In this document: one piece after another, positions 60,307-64,000 of the stretch | How the letters are laid out: every line of letters starts with the position of its first letter | Numbering within the stretch: the stretch's first letter is position 1 | NCBI GenBank assembly: GCA_964016875.1 | Contig: OZ024724.1 | Coordinates: 54,562,438 to 54,626,437, forward strand | Length of the DNA stretch: 64,000 nt | DNA from: Fallopia convolvulus | Lineage: Eukaryota > Streptophyta > Magnoliopsida > Caryophyllales > Polygonaceae | Reading direction: 5' to 3' | The notes under the pieces: model-generated | The model's input: the letters and a program-made list of their open reading frames with translations, nothing else | What the model was told of the DNA's origin: nothing | Databases searched by the model: none | Made by a program: the position numbers and the translations under genes

Positions 60307-61139
60307 GGCCCCCAAACCAACACCTGTTGCTTTGGAACCTTTATCAGAAGGAAAAGAGATTTGTGGTGGTGGGTAAACTGAGCTGCTCATTTGAAGTGCA
60401 ACCGTTGCCCATTATCCTATGACACCAAACAGAACCCTGCCTCTTTATTTATTTTATTCAATATTCTGAAATGAAATTAGAACTTGCCAACTTCATAGCC
60501 AGAACTAAGGAGATCTAAGTGTGTAGAGATCGTGTAAAAACTTCATAATTATCATGTTATTACCAAATGATGATGGTGCATAACTCCTTCTCCGAGACCC
60601 CCATTGTAACTGCCGTTTCTTGAAACAGTAAAAAGATTGGAAAATGTTTCAACTAGTTTGTCTCTACAAACAGAAGCTTCAAGTGCCATATATGGCCAAT
60701 AGTAGACAAGACTTGTGAACAGAATGACCTGGTGTGAAGTGAAGTCATTTGGAGAATGGAGAATTTGACCATTGAATTGTAATTTGTATTATTTTCAGGA
60801 ACAACGTCTTTTCTTGGCGTGCTCACAATTGTTTGGAGTTCAATCCAGACGCGTGGTCTAGTATTAAGTGGGCAAAATCATTTTCAAACCCTCTGCTTCA
60901 GTGGCGACGGTAATTGTCACAAGACTCGTATGGCCAAGTTTGAACAAGCATTTACAAATTACAAGCGCTTTTGAATTTCAAACTGAAGAAGATTGTGTAT
61001 TGAGTGAGTTAACTTGAGTTCAATTTTTTGTTTTGGTAGAAACTTAACTTGATTTCATTAACTTTTCATGTATTCAACCAATTACCAGTAGGTCTAGTGA
61101 GATTAACTTTTCATGTAATCGACCAATCACCAGCAGTCA
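60307..61139. other. SNF4 3' UTR and spacer
   Basis: No gene seen. A duplicated AGATTAACTTTTCATGTA-like stretch lies near 61060-61120. Confidence 0.5.
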
Positions 61140-61870
61140 CATTATACCAGCCTGTTTTTTAAATCATAACATAGGTTCTTTCCTTCTCTAATTGAAATAG
61201 AAACCGATATTTTTAACGGTTTATTGGTACAAATATGGTTAATCAACCGATATTTACGGAATCCCAATTGTGTAGAACTTTCTATTTTTGAAATGGAATA
61301 TTTACGGAATCCCGACAAATAGGATCCAACCCTATTCCATGGTATTTCCATGAGATTCCTCTTGCTTATTTTTTTCTTAAACAAGTCCCCGAGAGGGCTT
61401 AGTTGATCCTCTTTCATCTTTTGTTTCCTTTTCTTTTGTTTCAAAATAATCATATCGATCAATTCCAATTCTTTCTTTTTCTATTGATTCTTTTCCGATC
61501 GAGATGTATGGATCCATGGATCTAGGTGTCTACTATATAGATAGATTATGTTCATGGATTAACGAAAATGTGCAAAAGCTCTATTTACCTCTGCCATTCT
61601 ATGAATTTCTTCCTTTTTGCGTATGGCACCGCCACTCCCTTTGGCAACATCCACTAATTTGAAACTTAATTTGAAAATTGAAAGTCATATTTTGTCCCGG
61701 ACGTTTTCGAAATTCCCCTAATAACCAACAAACGACAAGTGTTTTACCTTGTGTGGATCCTATTTTAATGGGAACTTGATGACTCGATCCGCTTAATGGG
61801 AACTTGATGAGTCGATCCGCTTATGCGTCATGCTTTTACTGTTATAACAGGAGTTACTCAACGTATTGAT
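61140..61870 (-). pseudogene. rps7: Plastid DNA insertion (NUPT): decayed rps7 3' half and downstream spacer
   Basis: On the minus strand, 61559 to about 61860 reads as plastid ribosomal protein S7. Recognisable parts are HQVPIKIGSTQGK, RKRPGQNM, VAKGSGGAIRKKEEIHRMAE and the terminal NRAFAHFR followed by TAA (61559-61561). Internal stops, frame changes and a 27-bp tandem duplication (GGGAACTTGATGA at 61769 and 61798, both followed by TCGATCCGCTTA) show it is dead. 61140-61558 continues with what looks like the plastid spacer after rps7. Plastid rps7 is 155 aa; only about the last two thirds are present. Confidence 0.8.
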
Positions 61871-62415
61871 TAACCATAACCAAATACTTTTTTTTCATTG
61901 GTTTTTCGGTTACAGTTTCTTTTGCCCAACCCTTGTGGTGTTGGGATGTTGTGCAATAGTATTCAATCATTTGTTGCTTCCAACGATGAATTAGCAAATG
62001 TACACGGTACACCGCAATTACCAGGATGGAAAGAGCAACCATTTCAGTTTGTGATTCATATCCCCAAAAGTTTCACATCATTGACCACAAGTTAAAAATA
62101 TATGACCCTAACTCAAATTTCTCAAGTTAGGCAAGTTTCCTGCAGTTTAGTACTTGAATGAACCAAAGTGGAGACTTCTTGGATAAAAGCCCAATAAAAT
62201 GTACACGTAGTCCACTGTAACAAAAATTACATCAGTTTTACATTGAAACAGCCAGTGCAGCTCTAGTGAGCTGCTTAATCACAGCAAGCTAACCACAACT
62301 GCAAGTATACAGCGACAATGCCAGCTCCAGCGCCGTTATTTATACCATGAACTACATATTGTACACCAATTTAAATTTACACGAGTTACAAAACAGATTC
62401 AAGCACGAGCAAGAT
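61871..62415. other. Spacer, 3' flank of the last gene
   Basis: No gene I can support. Confidence 0.5.
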
Positions 62416-63591
62416 TCAAGTGGGAACAAGTGCCAGTATCTGGTTCCGTATGATTCCCATACACTTCTGAATCTCGGCGTATATAGGAAGATTCTGTGAA
62501 GTACAAGGGTGTAGACCCATGACAGCAAGATCCAATACCTGAGCAACATCAGCTGGTGGGAATTGTCGCTCTGTACATTTCTGAAATTCATAGTAGTTTT
62601 TGTTTCAGAAAGAAGTATTGACGTATGTTGTATTCACAAAGAAAAAAAGCCCCAAAGACAGCAACGTTAGGCCTTAATACATTTTATCTCAATCACATCC
62701 AAGGGTTTTTTTAACGTTAAAGAAGCTATATCACATGCACAGTTACATTGAAGAGGCCTAAACAAAGTTTTACTCCGTATCATCTATTACTATTAAAGCA
62801 AAAGCCATTAAGCCACAGACAGTTTTGAGGGCCTTTCAGGGTACTTCTATCAACTGGGCTCTCATCAAACAAGCCAACTCTGAACCCACTAACTTCCCTT
62901 CTCCCATTAAGCAAACATATGCTATTGAATAATTTGTGTATGTTTTTCACTTATTTTTTTCGTTCCCTTAGATTTGCCATACAAATATAATGTGATCTTG
63001 ATAATCGAATCATGCAGGTAAACAGTTTTAATCTAGTTGGTCTAGTACAAAAAAACAACTTAGCCTTCCAGAGTTGCCTCTCTACTTAGCCTTCTAGAGC
63101 TACAAGCCTACAAGAACAGAGATGCTACCATGGCAAATTTGTGAAAACAAAGAAGGCATTACAGTTCGGGAATGTTATGACTTATGACATTGTCTACTTA
63201 TCAACTTAAAGTGAACAGTGTCAAAACAGTATGATCCCAACCATTGGATTCTAATTTCAGTAAATATATGCCAAATTGCAGAATATGAATATTGAGAAAT
63301 TACCTGAATCATGAGCAACGTTGCCAGAGTGTTGGTGACCAGTTCTACAGGAACTTGTGGCTCAGATAAATCAGATCCTCCATTTGACTTGGAATCAGGG
63401 GTATGATCAGTAGTAGCTGATAGATTTGACAAAGTTGACGTTGATTGATTACAAGGAACAGAAGTACCATTAGCTCGATTAACTAGGGTTGCAATGCTGG
63501 AGTCATCAACAAAAAGGCGTCGACTAACAAAATCTATTGCCTCCTCAATCTTCTCAGCTGAATTAAATGCATCCTTGAATGAAGATATTGC
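62416..63591 (-). CDS. Unidentified protein, last two exons; gene runs off the right edge
   Basis: Exons 63304-63591 (96 codons) and 62416-62580 (54 codons plus stop) join at a phase-0 GT-AG intron. The first begins AISSFKDAFNSAEKIEEAID, continues FVSRRLFVDDSSIATLV, has a Ser/Thr/Asn-rich linker and ends VELVTNTLATLLMIQ. The second starts KCTERQFPPADVAQVLDLAV and ends MGIIRNQILALVPT. It looks like a conserved, mostly helical protein; I do not recognise the family. The acceptor at 63592-63593 means more exons lie upstream, beyond base 64000 or between 63594 and 64000. Confidence 0.75.
62581..63303 (-). other. Intron of the unidentified right-edge gene
   Basis: 723 bp, GTAATT...TTTCAG on the minus strand, AT-rich, nothing else seen. 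Confidence 0.65.
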
Positions 63592-63593
63592 CT

Positions 63594-64000
63594 AAAATAC
63601 ATTATGAAAAGTTTCAAAAACAACACTAGGAAGAGTAGTGATAGTCACATTTTGAGAATTATAAAGGAAATACTTGGCCTGGCTAAAAGTGCTTTACATA
63701 GAATTCTTTCTTGGCCTTAAAGTAGAGCCCAAAATTGAAGCTCTCGAGCTCCATTAAGGAACCTTTAGAAAAAGCAAATGTTTCTTCTTCAGGTCTTGTC
63801 AGTTTTTTCAAATAAAATTCGCTTGTAAAATATGCCAAATTTCTTTTGTTACAAACATCTCCATGATATAATTAAGAAGATTGGCTCACGTTCTCTACCA
63901 GATTGCAGCAGGTTAACAGTCTTAAAACCCAAAGAATCTAACAGCAAAACCGTACAGAATGGCAGAACATGCAAGTATCATACAAGGTTTTGATTACAAA
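63594..64000 (-). other. Upstream intron of the right-edge gene, cut by the window
   Basis: No further coding block recognised before the window ends. Confidence 0.45.

Noticed and set aside
61898..62095. Plus-strand ORF beside the plastid fragment
   Set aside because: No recognisable similarity; it overlaps the border of the decayed plastid insertion.
1..64000. Gene cluster, CRISPR, tRNA or rRNA
   Set aside because: The genes belong to unrelated housekeeping and signalling families on mixed strands. I saw no regular spacer repeats and no tRNA or rRNA sequence.

Overview
This window is nuclear DNA from a flowering plant, almost certainly a eudicot. It is AT-rich, its genes have many introns with plant-type borders, and between the genes lie plant transposon classes (Tekay-type Ty3/gypsy, MULEs, Helitrons, Stowaway MITEs, SINEs). 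A fragment of chloroplast DNA is also present. I cannot name the species from sequence alone. All exon coordinates are my own readings of splice borders and reading frames.

Layout: 1-2308 holds a heat shock factor-binding protein gene (+), with its first exon unseen and a U12-type AT-AC intron. 5315-7369 is a clade C (POLTERGEIST-like) PP2C phosphatase (+). 8347-10410 is an uncharacterised acidic coiled-coil protein (-) built of phase-0 exons, with two SINEs in its introns. 14124-14438 is an FPF1-like protein (-). 17972-20496 is a solo LTR. 21750-22392 is a set of nested MITEs. 23244-24171 is NIP7 (-), a ribosome biogenesis factor with telo-boxes. 24418-29676 is a Helitron block. 31749-32615 is an SRC2-like C2-domain protein (-). 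36843-38170 is a protein that may be the plant NDUFAF4-like complex I assembly factor (-).

40180-54074 is a Russian-doll insertion. A MULE (9-bp target duplication) sits inside the RNase H end of a LINE relic. A Tekay-type LTR retrotransposon (5-bp duplication) sits inside that MULE. A second MULE (9-bp duplication) sits inside the 3' LTR of the retrotransposon. Each layer is supported by its own target-site duplication, so the order of events can be read directly.

56537-60306 is a SNF4/KIN-beta-gamma subunit of the SnRK1 kinase (+, about 14 exons). 61140-61870 is a decayed plastid fragment covering the rps7 3' half and its downstream spacer. 62416-63591 holds the last two exons of an unidentified gene (-) that runs off the right edge.

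The host genes are ordinary single-copy housekeeping or signalling genes with no common pathway. I saw no biosynthetic cluster, defence system or other new multi-gene system. The most interesting content is structural: the U12 intron, the nested transposon stack, an extra ORF upstream of gag, candidate gene-fragment cargo in the MULEs, and the SINE pair.
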